Shown: in pieces, positions 47,944 to 57,877 of the stretch
Numbering within the stretch: the stretch's first letter is position 1
Layout: the number at the start of each line of letters is the position of its first letter
Source: Melioribacteraceae bacterium
GTDB taxonomy: Bacteria > Bacteroidota > Ignavibacteria > Ignavibacteriales > Melioribacteraceae
Assembly: GCA_021739765.1 (NCBI GenBank)
Contig: JAIPBD010000004.1
Span: forward strand, 292,521 to 356,520
DNA: 64,000 bases
Direction of reading: 5' to 3'
The notes under the pieces: model-generated
What the model was told of the DNA's origin: nothing
Database searches by the model: none
Seen by the model: only the letters and a program-made list of their open reading frames with translations
Made by a program: the position numbers and the translations under genes

Positions 47944-49167
47944 TTGAGCATACATTTCCCCTCTTTGAATGAGCAGATGGACGTGATCAAACGCGGGTCT
48001 GTTGACATAATACCTGAAGAGGAATTAGTAAAAAAAATTGAAAAATCCTTAAACGAAAACAAACCGCTAAATATCAAACTTGGCTGCGATCCCACGAGAC
48101 CTGATCTTCACCTCGGGCATTCGGTTGTTTTGAGAAAATTAGCACAATTCCAACAGTTGGGACATCAGGCAATCCTTATCATCGGTGATTTTACCGCTAT
48201 GATCGGTGATCCTTCAGGGAGAAATAGCACAAGACCACCGCTTACCGATGAAGAAACAAAAAAGAATGCTGAAAGTTATTTCTCACAAGCGTCAAAAATA
48301 TTAGATAAAGAAAAAACCAACATCGTTTATAATTCTGAATGGCTTTCTAAAATGCAATTTGTTGACGTAATTAAACTTGCATCAAAATATACCGTTGCCA
48401 GAATGTTGGAACGTGATGATTTTACTAAAAGATACAAAGGCGGAGTTCCGATAAGCGTTCATGAATTTCTCTATCCCTTAGCGCAAGCGATGGATTCTGT
48501 CGCAATAAATTCGGATGTGGAACTGGGTGGAACCGACCAAACTTTTAATTTATTGGTTGGCCGTGATATTCAGCGTGAATACGGAAAAGAACCTCAGGTA
48601 ATCTTAACAATGCCGCTGCTTGTCGGCACGGATGGTGTTGAAAAAATGAGTAAATCCTACGATAATTACATCGGGATAGATGACTCACCGAAGGACATTT
48701 ACGGAAGAACACTTTCGATTCCGGACGATCTTATTTACAACTATTACGAACTGGCAACCGATATCTCCAAAGAATCTCTTCAGGAAGTCAAAACTCAACT
48801 TGAAAATCCTGATAACAATCCAAGAGATCTCAAAAGAAGTTTAGCGCGCAAGTTGGTCGGGATGTATCATTCAACCGAAGCCGCGAATACAGCGGAACAA
48901 GAATTTGATAAAATATTTATAAATAAAGGTTTACCTGATGATATCCCGGAATTAAAATTAAACATCTCAAAAATTTCAATTATTGATTTAATTGTTCAGG
49001 CAAAATTTGCTCCTTCCCGCGGTGAAGCTAAAAGATTAGTGCTGCAAGGAGGTGTATCGATTGATGGTGACAAAATTTCAGATTTTAACTATGAACTTGA
49101 ACCTTCTGACGGACAGATTCTGAAGGTTGGAAAGCGCAAGTTCGCAAAGATTTTTAATCACAATTAA
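47944..49167 (+). CDS. tyrS: Tyrosyl-tRNA synthetase
   Basis: Class I synthetase of 407 residues that charges tRNA-Tyr. The HIGH variant is HLGH at residues 56-59, the KMSKS motif is in GVEKMSKSYDN (about 237-241), and a C-terminal S4-like RNA-binding domain occupies about 340-407 (APSRGEAKRLVLQGGVSI). It belongs to the TyrZ-like branch with the catalytic core LGCDPTRPDLHLGH. Translation starts with TTG, with GGAG 8 nt upstream. It follows smpB by 28 bases. Confidence 0.96.
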   Translation: MSIHFPSLNEQMDVIKRGSVDIIPEEELVKKIEKSLNENKPLNIKLGCDPTRPDLHLGHSVVLRKLAQFQQLGHQAILIIGDFTAMIGDPSGRNSTRPPLTDEETKKNAESYFSQASKILDKEKTNIVYNSEWLSKMQFVDVIKLASKYTVARMLERDDFTKRYKGGVPISVHEFLYPLAQAMDSVAINSDVELGGTDQTFNLLVGRDIQREYGKEPQVILTMPLLVGTDGVEKMSKSYDNYIGIDDSPKDIYGRTLSIPDDLIYNYYELATDISKESLQEVKTQLENPDNNPRDLKRSLARKLVGMYHSTEAANTAEQEFDKIFINKGLPDDIPELKLNISKISIIDLIVQAKFAPSRGEAKRLVLQGGVSIDGDKISDFNYELEPSDGQILKVGKRKFAKIFNHN

Positions 49168-49179
49168 GAGGAGTATAAA

Positions 49180-49725
49180 TTGTACGTACCAAAAAAAATA
49201 TTTTTTACAAAAGGAGTTGGGACGCATAAAGAATATCTCGCCTCTTTTGAGCTTGCGTTAAGAGACGCACAAATTGAAAAATACAATTTAGTTACTGTTA
49301 GTAGTATTTATCCCATTGGTTGTAAACGTATCGCAGTAGCCGAAGGAGTTAAAGAACTTACTCCAGGTCAAATTATTCATTGTGTTATGGCTCGTAATGC
49401 GACTAATGAACCCAACCGTCTTATCGCATCATCAATAGGTGTGGCTTTGCCGGCTAATAAAAAGAAATACGGTTATCTTTCCGAGCATCATCCATACGGA
49501 GAAACGGGACAATTTTCAGGCGATTATGCCGAAGATTTAGCGGCTTCTATGTTGGCAAGCACCTTAGGTATTGATTTTGATCCTGATAAAGCTTGGAACG
49601 AAAAAGAGCAAGTATTCAAATTATCCGGACAAATTGTACGAACATTCAACATAACTCAATCAGCTCGCGGTAATAAAGACGGCTTGTGGACGACCGTACT
49701 TTCCTGTGGGATTTTATTGCCATAA
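49180..49725 (+). CDS. pdaD: Pyruvoyl-dependent arginine decarboxylase
   Basis: Makes agmatine from arginine, using a pyruvoyl group rather than PLP. The 181-residue proenzyme has the self-cleavage site at S41-S42 in [14 protein letters not shown]42 becomes the pyruvoyl residue. Downstream [26 protein letters not shown] and [21 protein letters not shown] are family-typical. It starts with TTG after AAGAGGAG. It follows tyrS by 12 bases. It probably serves polyamine synthesis; other agmatine-pathway genes are not in the window. Confidence 0.92.
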   Translation: MYVPKKIFFTKGVGTHKEYLASFELALRDAQIEKYNLVTVSSIYPIGCKRIAVAEGVKELTPGQIIHCVMARNATNEPNRLIASSIGVALPANKKKYGYLSEHHPYGETGQFSGDYAEDLAASMLASTLGIDFDPDKAWNEKEQVFKLSGQIVRTFNITQSARGNKDGLWTTVLSCGILLP

Positions 49726-49778
49726 TCAGATTGTAGTAAATTGACGTTGTTGCATCCAAAGGCTGTCTCTAATTTGTC

Positions 49779-49799
49779 ATTCCGGAGTTGATCCGGAAT
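49779..49799. repeat. REP-like hairpin, ATTCCGGA stem
   Basis: Perfect 8-bp inverted repeat ATTCCGGA / TCCGGAAT with a 5-base loop. It lies in the 270-base gap between convergent pdaD and the GH81 gene and may act as a bidirectional terminator or be a dispersed REP-type element. The stretch 49726-49995 otherwise shows no gene. Confidence 0.6.
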
Positions 49800-49854
49800 A
49801 GCTAACCTTTGTTTCAACTCTCTTCAGATTCGAAATTTTGTTAGTGGGACAAGT

Positions 49855-49877
49855 CATCCCGAACTTAGTTCGGGATG
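49855..49877. repeat. REP-like hairpin, CATCCCGAAC stem
   Basis: Perfect 10-bp inverted repeat CATCCCGAAC / GTTCGGGATG with a 3-base loop TTA. It lies in the same convergent gap as the hairpin at 49779 and shares the NNTCATNCCG pattern, so both may be members of one dispersed repeat family. A terminator function for both flanking genes is possible. Confidence 0.6.
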
Positions 49878-49995
49878 ATATTAAATAAATCTGGCGAACT
49901 AATGTGAAATGCTGTCCCAATTAATTGAAACAGCAAGAATAAATTCAGATCAATGAGTCGGACTTTCTCATTTCATTTTATAAATCATTTAAACC

Positions 49996-52900
49996 TTATT
50001 TGATCAAAATCATCTTTTTTATCTCTACAAAATCATTTACTCTCAGCTTATAAAGATAAATTCCACTCGGCAAATCTAAGGCATCAAATTTTACTTGATA
50101 ATTCCCTATCTCTTTCACTTCATTCACCAATTGAGAAATTTTCTGTCCGAGCATATCATAAACATCAAGAATCACCATACTTCTTACCGGGATCGCATAA
50201 TTAATTGTTGTAACCGGATTGAAAGGATTTGGATAATTCTGAGATAATTTAAACTCATTGGGAAGATTATTATTCTCCGCTCCAACTTGAGTAACCTTTG
50301 CAACATCAATATAATTTAAACTAAAAAGCCACCCGTTTTTGTCAGTTTCGGAATCAAACTCAAAACGCATTATATGAACGCCCGGTTCAAGAGTTACAGG
50401 GGGTATATCAATTGGTTTCCAAAACTGCCAACCACCCGTACTGTTGACTTTTTTAAATCCGCTAACATCAACATTGTCGATAAAAAGATTAAATCCGCCC
50501 ATTCCCGGTATTGTTGCGACGTATGGCGTAAACTTGTAATCTCCAGTTTCATTTACTTGAAAAGTATATTCAATCCATTCTCCAGCAACAATCCAATAAA
50601 CATCAAAAGTTTGATCGTTCGCGCCTTCAAGATCAACTCCTTCATCCGGGCGAAAAGCCAAACCGATATTATTGGCCTCTGTATCGTGGTATGCGACTCC
50701 TTCACCGCCTTTATCATAATGTTCGGCTTCAATTTTAGCCGGAATTACAACCGGAGTTCCGGAAAACGGAGTTCCGTTCCCAAGAACGGTAATAGTAACA
50801 CTATCTTTAGATTCAAACGAAAGCGCATTTTTTACACTAAGTACAACATTGTACGATCCTACTTCTGTAAATACATAGTTTGTATCGGCAGAAGTTGATT
50901 GATGTCCATCGTCAAAATCCCATAAAAAAGTCAGTGGGGAGTTATTTCTGTCGAAACTTTTGCTTGCCGAGAACTCAACTGAAAGTGGTGATTTACCGGA
51001 TGTTTTATTTGATAGCAGCAGAGCTACAGGAGCATCCGGATTTTCTGTGGAAGTACTTTTTGAAAGCAATTCCTTCCCCGGAACCAACATTTCAAATCCG
51101 TCGGAGAATGTAACTTTTCTTTCGGTTGAGGAAGCATTATACGCAACGTAGGTTAAGTTATCCTCAGCATCTCTAAAAACGGCATAAGTTGTTATATCCG
51201 CAAAAATTGTAGTTTCAAATTGACCCATTTTTTTTAGATTATACAGCCAATGCAAGGTATGTGCACGGGATTCGCCATCAAACGGTTCATAATCAATATT
51301 TGCGTAATAATGCGAAATGGCAAGATTGGGATCAGCAAGCGCCAAATATTCCCATAATATATCCTGCCAAACTTTCGGTTGACCGTTTCTCTCATTTACA
51401 ATTTCATTATAATTTTTGATAACATATTCCGGATTCCTTCCTAAATAAAGCGAACCGCTTGTGATCGGGAGAATATTAATGCCATGAATAAATTCCGGTT
51501 CAGCCCCAAACCAAGTTGAATGAACACCCTTGCCTCCCCACACCATTCCAATTGCCACATGCGGGTAATCCGCCGGAAATACAGCATTATCAATATCAAA
51601 CCAATATTGTTCCACCGCAGTTGTTTCTGTTGCGTGAAGGAAAACACCCAAGTCTCGAATTTCTTTTTGATCGGTAGCTTCGCCCCATAATATGACTGCA
51701 GACGCAAAATTCATCGATTCTGAACTTGATTCTTGATTATTTCCTTCGGCAAAATCGCCATGCCCTGCAGCCCAAGAGTGACCCGCGTAGGAATCGTGAG
51801 TTCTCAAAAATGGAAAGCGTTCATCGGATCGATCCCAATTGTTCGCGTCTTTAATTAGCAAATTAACCATTCCACCCCAATTCGATTGAGATGCCCAAGT
51901 GCTATCGTATCTCGCAATCGTTGCGGCGCTCATTACAGCGTAACTGGCGTGGAAATGATGATCATTGATCTGATTATCCGCTCCATAACCGGATGGATAA
52001 CCCGTCAGAACATCCCATTTATCATTGTAATAATATTCTTGTTCCCCTCCGGCGGTGAACCAATCTTCGAGACGGTTTTTCAATTCTGAAATAAAATGAT
52101 CACGCTCCGTTATAGCGCCAATTTGATCGGCGATATAAATAAGATTTGAAAACCTCGCCATTAATTTCCCGTTTTCGTAAGTCGGACCGACCGGTAAATT
52201 CTCAGCAGCCGCATCTTGAATAAATCCCAATAGGTCTTGTTTATTATAATCTCCGTTATCCGGTAGTGCTGGCAATATTCCGTTAAACTTTAATGTTGTA
52301 GTGAATTCACTTCCTTCGTAAAGTTTCATTTCACCGCGTGGCGATTTGTAATTAAAACTTGTTAAGGGCTGATCAACATTTAACCATTGATGGCGATATA
52401 ACGCCGTCATCGTTTCGTTAATATTGGATGAATTACTATCCATAAGTGTGGTTTCGTACTTATATGTAGTAATCAATTCCGATGTCGATTCATCAAAATC
52501 CCATTCGACAATGCTATTTGTAACAAAAGCGTAAGCATGTTTTCTGAATAATTCGAGAGTGGCGGGATTTGCATCAGGAAGTAGCGCAACCGAAAGATAA
52601 TTTTTGCCGTTTAGAGATGATCGCAAAGTCGTTGTGCCTGACCATCCGGAACCGGTCGGGGCAAATATTCCATAATGTTTACCTTCTATTGTAACTCCTA
52701 GCACCTCATTTTGATTAAACCAAACCGTAGGAGTACTTTTTGTCTTGATTACGGCATCTCCTCCATTAATTTTAAAAAATACATACGGAAGACCATGACC
52801 AAGAGTGGCTTCCATTGATTTATTCCCCGATTCCCACAAAGCAGTTACAGTCCAATCTCCGTAATGGTGTGTATTCGTTTTTGCCGCCGTTAATCCGTCA

Positions 52901-53313
52901 ACACCAACAGTCAACTGATTAGAATATGGGTACAAAAAATCATTTGCCGCGAAAATATGAGAGGTTGTGTAACCGATTTCTAATCCTCCGGCGACGGCTT
53001 TCATATTCATTGGATGGGCATATAAAATATTCGAAAATGGCGAAGCAAAAAACGGATATATCAAACTACTCCAAAAATCATTTGATTGAATCGGTTGATT
53101 GAAACCTGAAGATATTTTAGGATTTACATTAGTTTCGGTAAAATCTTGAGGACCAATTTCACCCGAAGGTAATTTTGTGGTGTAACTTCCGCTTCCGACC
53201 GCAATTGTTTGTGCGATTGCGGTTGAGTGCTGAAATAGTAGAGCAGCAAATAATAAGGGCAATAGAATTGAAAATTTAGCTTTTTTGATCGTAGTTTGGA
53301 AAAAGTCTGTCAT
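49996..53313 (-). CDS. Secreted GH81 endo-beta-1,3-glucanase with PKD, CBM6-like and T9SS sorting domains
   Basis: Extracellular enzyme of 1105 residues predicted to cleave beta-1,3-glucan (laminarin, curdlan). Signal peptide about 1-35. The GH81 domain spans about 40-710: QSNDFWSSLIYPF near the start, GADNQINDHHFHASYAV and NNQESSSESMNF (about 523), which holds the acidic residues expected for catalysis. Then a PKD domain (about 761-846, SPLTFLWDFDDG), a CBM6-like carbohydrate module (about 851-1008, KIEAEHYDKGGEG...), and a type IX sorting domain (1013-1105) with LSQNYPNPFNP. The surface-anchored layout fits a scavenger of algal or fungal glucan. Promoter lies in the 324 bases before 53638. 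Confidence 0.9.
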   Translation of the reverse strand: MTDFFQTTIKKAKFSILLPLLFAALLFQHSTAIAQTIAVGSGSYTTKLPSGEIGPQDFTETNVNPKISSGFNQPIQSNDFWSSLIYPFFASPFSNILYAHPMNMKAVAGGLEIGYTTSHIFAANDFLYPYSNQLTVGVDGLTAAKTNTHHYGDWTVTALWESGNKSMEATLGHGLPYVFFKINGGDAVIKTKSTPTVWFNQNEVLGVTIEGKHYGIFAPTGSGWSGTTTLRSSLNGKNYLSVALLPDANPATLELFRKHAYAFVTNSIVEWDFDESTSELITTYKYETTLMDSNSSNINETMTALYRHQWLNVDQPLTSFNYKSPRGEMKLYEGSEFTTTLKFNGILPALPDNGDYNKQDLLGFIQDAAAENLPVGPTYENGKLMARFSNLIYIADQIGAITERDHFISELKNRLEDWFTAGGEQEYYYNDKWDVLTGYPSGYGADNQINDHHFHASYAVMSAATIARYDSTWASQSNWGGMVNLLIKDANNWDRSDERFPFLRTHDSYAGHSWAAGHGDFAEGNNQESSSESMNFASAVILWGEATDQKEIRDLGVFLHATETTAVEQYWFDIDNAVFPADYPHVAIGMVWGGKGVHSTWFGAEPEFIHGINILPITSGSLYLGRNPEYVIKNYNEIVNERNGQPKVWQDILWEYLALADPNLAISHYYANIDYEPFDGESRAHTLHWLYNLKKMGQFETTIFADITTYAVFRDAEDNLTYVAYNASSTERKVTFSDGFEMLVPGKELLSKSTSTENPDAPVALLLSNKTSGKSPLSVEFSASKSFDRNNSPLTFLWDFDDGHQSTSADTNYVFTEVGSYNVVLSVKNALSFESKDSVTITVLGNGTPFSGTPVVIPAKIEAEHYDKGGEGVAYHDTEANNIGLAFRPDEGVDLEGANDQTFDVYWIVAGEWIEYTFQVNETGDYKFTPYVATIPGMGGFNLFIDNVDVSGFKKVNSTGGWQFWKPIDIPPVTLEPGVHIMRFEFDSETDKNGWLFSLNYIDVAKVTQVGAENNNLPNEFKLSQNYPNPFNPVTTINYAIPVRSMVILDVYDMLGQKISQLVNEVKEIGNYQVKFDALDLPSGIYLYKLRVNDFVEIKKMILIK

Positions 53314-53637
53314 TGTGTGCCTTCTTTTGAGTCAGATAATTATTAAGATGTTTGCGAAAATGGGAGTTCCAATATAATATTTCTCGGATAATGGAATTTC
53401 AAAAAGTAACCAAATGTATCCGGTGTGCAGCTCGGAGAAATGACTTTTTAATCCGTTATGAATGATTCTGATATCACTCTCCGTAAAGAACGGTCTTATT
53501 TGACAAATTATTTAGTGTAATTAGTTCAGAGCGCTTTTCGTCGTATAATTAGCAGTCTTAAACGATTATTATTTTTCTACTCGGCTATCATCACGATTAA
53601 TATTTGTTATATTGACCGCTTTTTAATTACGGACTTA
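53314..53637. other. Divergent intergenic region between GH81 and MFS genes
   Basis: 324 bases with no coding capacity seen on either strand. It must hold the promoters of the two divergent genes. No strong palindromic operator or riboswitch fold was recognised by eye. Confidence 0.5.
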
Positions 53638-54951
53638 ATGCCTAAGAAAAACCTCATAACAACGTTCCCATTTTATTATGGATATGTAATCCTTGTAGCC
53701 GGAACAATCGGCGCTGTAATGAGCGCGCCCGGCCAAACTGTCGGGATTTCCGTGTTCACTGATTTTTTAATTTCAGATCTGGGAATTTCCCGCGAGAAGC
53801 TCAGTCTCGCATATTTAATCGGAACACTTTCAAGTTCATTTATACTTACCTATGCAGGAAAGTTTTTTGATAACCACGGGGCGAGAATTACTTCGGTTGC
53901 TTCAGGATTCCTTCTCGGATTGTCACTTTTCTATATGTCGAAAGTTGATAAAATCATCTTTTTTTTCGTTTCTATTTTCGGTGAAAATGCGAATGAAAAT
54001 ATTGTATTTATTCTGCTGATATTGGGGATCTGGTCTGTACGATTTTTCGGGCAGGGCGTTTTAACGATGTCTACAAAAAACATGGTGATGAAATGGTTTG
54101 ATAAAAGGCGAGGCATGGCAAGCGCATTTATGGGGATAGCAATCTCATTTGGATTTTCTTACTCACCCCAAGTTTTCGATTGGCTAATTTCGCTCTACGG
54201 TTGGCAGGGTGCTTGGCAGATTATCGCTTTGGTAGTCGGAGTTCTCTTTGCGGCTTTTGCTTTGATAACTTACAGAGACAATCCGTTTGAATTCGGATTA
54301 AAACCTGACGGTAAAATTCTAACATCCAAAAAGAAGAATGAATCGGACTTCAAACCAATCAAAGATTACACGCTAAAACAAGCCCGTTCAACATACAGTT
54401 TTTGGATATTTAATCTCACCCTCGCTTTTCACGGTTTGTACATAACGGCTTTAACATTCCACATCGTTGATGTTTTTAAAGGCGCCGGTATGGATAGAAA
54501 TGAAGCTATTATGATTTTCCTTCCTTCGGCTGTTATCGCGCTGGTTTTTCAAATTTTTAGTGGAATAATTGCAGATTATATCAACATGAAATATCTGTTA
54601 ATGATTGAATTGGCCGGATTAATTATAGCGAGTTCCGGTCTATGGTTTTTGAGTCCGGGATTACCATTCTATTTAATAATAATCGGAAATGGAATCGGAA
54701 GCGGATTGTTTGGTGTCGTTTCGAGTGTTACATGGCCGAGATATTTTGGGATTACTCATCTTGGGGCAATTTCAGGATTTAACATGAGTTGGATTGTCGC
54801 CGGAAGCGCGGTCGGACCTTATCTTTTCAGTTTATTGTTCAAAATCGATCAGAATTATCAAATCGCCGGATTAGTTTGTTTGATCTGTTGCCTAATACTT
54901 TTCATTTTATCATTTAAAGCAGATAACAAAAATTTGATGGTTTCAAAGTAG
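53638..54951 (+). CDS. MFS transporter, monocarboxylate/oxalate-formate type
   Basis: Twelve-helix major facilitator of 437 residues. The start PFYYGYVILVAGTIGAVMSAPGQTVGISVF is typical of the OFA/MCT-like clade, and loop 4-5 has NMVMKWFDKRRGMASAFMGIAISFGFSYSPQVF. Helix 11 ends with ITHLGAISGFNMSWIVAGSAVGPYLFS. It probably moves an organic acid; the substrate is unknown. Divergent from the GH81 gene and convergent with the BKACE gene. Confidence 0.86.
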   Translation: MPKKNLITTFPFYYGYVILVAGTIGAVMSAPGQTVGISVFTDFLISDLGISREKLSLAYLIGTLSSSFILTYAGKFFDNHGARITSVASGFLLGLSLFYMSKVDKIIFFFVSIFGENANENIVFILLILGIWSVRFFGQGVLTMSTKNMVMKWFDKRRGMASAFMGIAISFGFSYSPQVFDWLISLYGWQGAWQIIALVVGVLFAAFALITYRDNPFEFGLKPDGKILTSKKKNESDFKPIKDYTLKQARSTYSFWIFNLTLAFHGLYITALTFHIVDVFKGAGMDRNEAIMIFLPSAVIALVFQIFSGIIADYINMKYLLMIELAGLIIASSGLWFLSPGLPFYLIIIGNGIGSGLFGVVSSVTWPRYFGITHLGAISGFNMSWIVAGSAVGPYLFSLLFKIDQNYQIAGLVCLICCLILFILSFKADNKNLMVSK

Positions 54952-54994
54952 AGTTGGCTTAATTTTTTGTAAACGAATTTAATTTTCCTAAAAC

Positions 54995-55714
54995 TCAAAG
55001 ACCCAATATTTGTTTGGCTTTATTTATAATTTGAAGATTGCTCCCGGCCGTTTCCCCATTTTGCAAATACAACGTGTCTTCCATACCGATTCGTGTATCA
55101 TATCCCTTATGTTTTGCTTCCTCAATAATATCCCAAACAACGGTATTAAATCCGTGTAGTAACCTAGGTAAGAAAATATTGTTCGAATTTAGCACTTCCT
55201 CAATCTCATTGACTACAGTTATTGCGGAATTATACTCTTCAGGTTCTGGTTCGATTAACACTCTACAACAGTTCTGAACAAGATTGCTATGAACAAATTT
55301 TTCAGCTGCCCTTTTTTCATTTAAGCCGGCTTCGATTAATATCCCCTTTTCCACAAGCAGATTTGATATTTCTATCGCATCGTCTTCAATCATATTTACG
55401 GAAACAAAATCGGGCTTAAGCTTCCAATTTCGTATAAAACTCTTCCTTTTATTTAAATTAGGTTCAATCCATTCACCCGAACTTATGCCTATTTGGATTT
55501 TATCAGAAATAGTTTTAACGAGGGATACCAAATTAAAAACATCGTCCGGTTTCAAACTCTCCGCTCCATTCACGTCATAACAATGAATATGAAAAACATC
55601 GCACCCAATTTTATGCAATGCTCGAACCTCATTTTCAATTTCTTCCAGACTGTGGGGAATATTTTGATTTTCAGACTTTGATCTTGCGCCGTTAAGAGCT
55701 ACTTGTAATAACAT
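54995..55714 (-). CDS. BKACE family (3-keto-5-aminohexanoate cleavage-type) enzyme
   Basis: Zinc-dependent beta-keto acid cleavage enzyme of 239 residues. The start LLQVALNGARSKSE, the zinc site FHIHCYD and the later GFNTVVWDIIEEAKHKGYDTRIGMEDTLYLQNG are the family signatures; the last segment carries the conserved Glu-Asp pair. It is somewhat shorter than usual (about 270-300), consistent with a short subfamily. BKACE enzymes take a beta-keto acid and acetyl-CoA; the substrate is unknown. Confidence 0.82.
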   Translation of the reverse strand: MLLQVALNGARSKSENQNIPHSLEEIENEVRALHKIGCDVFHIHCYDVNGAESLKPDDVFNLVSLVKTISDKIQIGISSGEWIEPNLNKRKSFIRNWKLKPDFVSVNMIEDDAIEISNLLVEKGILIEAGLNEKRAAEKFVHSNLVQNCCRVLIEPEPEEYNSAITVVNEIEEVLNSNNIFLPRLLHGFNTVVWDIIEEAKHKGYDTRIGMEDTLYLQNGETAGSNLQIINKAKQILGL

Positions 55715-55747
55715 TCTTTCCTTTTGCGAGAAGAAATTTGAGAATAT

Positions 55748-56383
55748 TTAACTAATAATTATTCGTTGGAAAAGTGTGTAAACATATGGACGCAAATCAC
55801 CTTTTGGCATTTGATACATATAAGAAAATGAATTTAGTAATTTGAAATCTTCGCCCAAAAATCTATCTATCATTTTATCATCATAATTTTTAACGTCGAG
55901 ACCGCTGCATTTTTTGGCTCCTTCGAGAGAGAAAACAGCAATCAGAACAAATCCATTTTTCCGAACCAGTTTTTTTAACGCCGCTAAGTACCCTTTTTGC
56001 TGCTCCTCTGTAAGTAAAAAGTGCAAAACTGTCCGATCATGCCATAAATCAATACTGTTAAGTTTGGTTAGATTTTTTGGATTTGTAATATCATCAACAA
56101 TCCAGCGGACTTTTTCGGCTTCCTTTGATTCGAGTAATCCTTTTGCTCGATCCAGTGCTACCCTGCTTATATCAGACGCGATTATATCTGAATAAGATTT
56201 CCGGATCAGATGTTTGATTAAACTGCTTGCGCCCGAACCTACATCGAGAATCGTTGAGTTTTTATCAAGATTGCAGCTTTCTATCAAATCCAGAGATGGT
56301 TTGGGTGTTTCTTCGTACCAGCCAAGTTTGTTTAGATCATTTTTTGAATAAACCGAATCCCAATGATTTTTATAATCGATCAT
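55748..56383 (-). CDS. Class I SAM-dependent methyltransferase
   Basis: A 211-residue methyltransferase. The SAM-binding motif I is ILDVGSGASSLI (about 44-55), motif II IIASDISRVALDRA, and WIVDDITNPKNL then DLWHDRTVLHFLL mark the remaining Rossmann-fold loops. The start DYKNHWDSVYSKNDLNKLGWYE is typical of a small group of unassigned methyltransferases, some annotated as thiopurine or tellurite type. Its start abuts the degenerate attC-like site upstream (56.40 kb). Confidence 0.86.
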   Translation of the reverse strand: MIDYKNHWDSVYSKNDLNKLGWYEETPKPSLDLIESCNLDKNSTILDVGSGASSLIKHLIRKSYSDIIASDISRVALDRAKGLLESKEAEKVRWIVDDITNPKNLTKLNSIDLWHDRTVLHFLLTEEQQKGYLAALKKLVRKNGFVLIAVFSLEGAKKCSGLDVKNYDDKMIDRFLGEDFKLLNSFSYMYQMPKGDLRPYVYTLFQRIIIS

Positions 56384-56399
56384 ACTTCACACTATTTTT

Positions 56400-56560
56400 A
56401 TTTAATAATGTTGCACCCCATCCGGCTACTCCAAAAAGCAGTGCCGAACTTAAACAACTAATCTTATTTATTATAAATTATTTCTTAGTACAACTTACTT
56501 TTAATCACGACAAATATTGTAAACGCAGTTTTACAAATAAATAAACGTTGCTACGAAAAT
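56400..56560 (-). other. Degenerate attC-like site
   Basis: The sequence AATGTTGCACCCC (56407) and the following GTGCCGAACTTAAACAACT (56441-56459) match the same place in the clearer site at 57.9 kb (GATGTTGAAAATAACC and ATGCCGAACATATCAACAACT). The outer arm toward the hydrolase gene has lost clear R'' and L'' motifs. If it is a true attC it would bound a hydrolase cassette on the left. Evidence is only the partial similarity. Confidence 0.3.
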
Positions 56561-56619
56561 CAGTTTGTCCCACAATCTCTTTGCAGGTCATTATTTGTTG
56601 ATCAGCGATTCATGTTTAA

Positions 56620-57570
56620 CTATTCTATTTCAGCATTCACTTTTTCTTTTTGAATATTCTCATAATCATTCAAAGCAAGCTGAATGCTTGTGATAATTGT
56701 TTCCGGATCGTCATTGGGAATATAATGACCCGAATTTGATAAATAAATAAGCTTTCCATATTTCAGCGGGTCTAATAATGCTGTCCAGCGTTTCATCTTC
56801 AAATTGTTATTTATTCTGAATAATTTCTTCTTATCAAAGATGGTTTCTCCTCTATCATCACCCTCATTCGAATACCCCCCGGCCAAAATAAAATGAACCG
56901 GAACATCGGGCAAAGCAGTGCTGTCGCAATCTTTAAATTCATTTTTGGTTAATTGACCGGAGATTTTCACTTCTTCAACATAATAATTCGGCATTTCAGC
57001 AAACAATTTTTCTTTGAAATCATCATAAGGCTTCGCGAACATCGAATCAATTTGATGCTGTGTTAATCCGATTTCTAAATATGGAAGAGCGCCATATCCT
57101 TTCTTTTTTGTGAAATCTATAGGATCAACAAAAATCAATCCGGCAATTTCTTCCGGGTATTTCGATGCAAAACTTCTGATATACGCTCCGCCAAATGAGT
57201 GGCCGACTAATAAATATGGCGGATTAAGCCCCTTCTCCAAAAGCATTGATTTTAAGTTACCATTAATATGTTCCATGGTCGGAGGCAGGTTGTCATTTTC
57301 AGATTCTCCAATTCTTGGTCTGTTATATGAAAAAACAACCGAAGTGTTGGAAACTTCATTAATTATGTTTTTCCAATAATCATATTTTGTTGCCATCCCA
57401 TTTTCGAATACAATTACAGGTTTACCGGGTTGATTGTTTTCCTGCCCGGATGTAAAAACCTCGATTTTACTTCCGTTCAATGTCATAAATTCTTTTTGTC
57501 CAAAACCATAATCACTTAATCCTATAATTAATAGAATTACAGATATTACTACTTTCATTGATTTGCTCAT
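56620..57570 (-). CDS. Exported alpha/beta hydrolase
   Basis: Serine hydrolase of 316 residues with an N-terminal hydrophobic signal (about 5-24, ending GFGQ). The nucleophile elbow is LVGHSFGGAY, with the catalytic serine near 125; the acid is probably in the following LIFVDPIDF region or later, and the histidine is in NSGHYIPNDDPE. A GTG at 57579 is also possible, but the ATG at 57570 has AAGGAG 8 nt upstream. The substrate is unknown. It may be the outermost cassette gene of the array, since an attC-like site lies just upstream. Confidence 0.85.
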   Translation of the reverse strand: MSKSMKVVISVILLIIGLSDYGFGQKEFMTLNGSKIEVFTSGQENNQPGKPVIVFENGMATKYDYWKNIINEVSNTSVVFSYNRPRIGESENDNLPPTMEHINGNLKSMLLEKGLNPPYLLVGHSFGGAYIRSFASKYPEEIAGLIFVDPIDFTKKKGYGALPYLEIGLTQHQIDSMFAKPYDDFKEKLFAEMPNYYVEEVKISGQLTKNEFKDCDSTALPDVPVHFILAGGYSNEGDDRGETIFDKKKLFRINNNLKMKRWTALLDPLKYGKLIYLSNSGHYIPNDDPETIITSIQLALNDYENIQKEKVNAEIE

Positions 57571-57877
57571 GAACCACACTCCTTAGATGATATTATTAGC
57601 TTAAATACTGAACTGTATCCCCACAATTCTACACCGGCTAGAAATATAACTGATTCCCTGTGAGCCAAATTTTGTCCCGATCACGATTGAATCAAAATAG
57701 GATCCACTCTAATCGTAATTGTATTGGTTCAGCGAGAACTGGCAACTGATAATAATAATATATCTTTACTTAGATCATATAAACTAAATGGCTCATTTTG
57801 ACTTAATGTGCTCAAAGAATCAGTTAATTGATTTATGGTTGAGAAAAACATAAACCTTCCTCAAAATATTCTTAGCT
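57571..57877. other. Non-coding region upstream of the hydrolase gene
   Basis: About 300 AT-rich bases without an open frame of note or a clear motif. It presumably carries the hydrolase promoter. In the cassette model this is the leader part of the hydrolase cassette. Confidence 0.5.

Noticed and set aside
50374-50898. 174-codon open frame opposite the GH81 gene
   Set aside because: Antisense shadow; the PKD and CBM frame on the other strand is clearly the real one.
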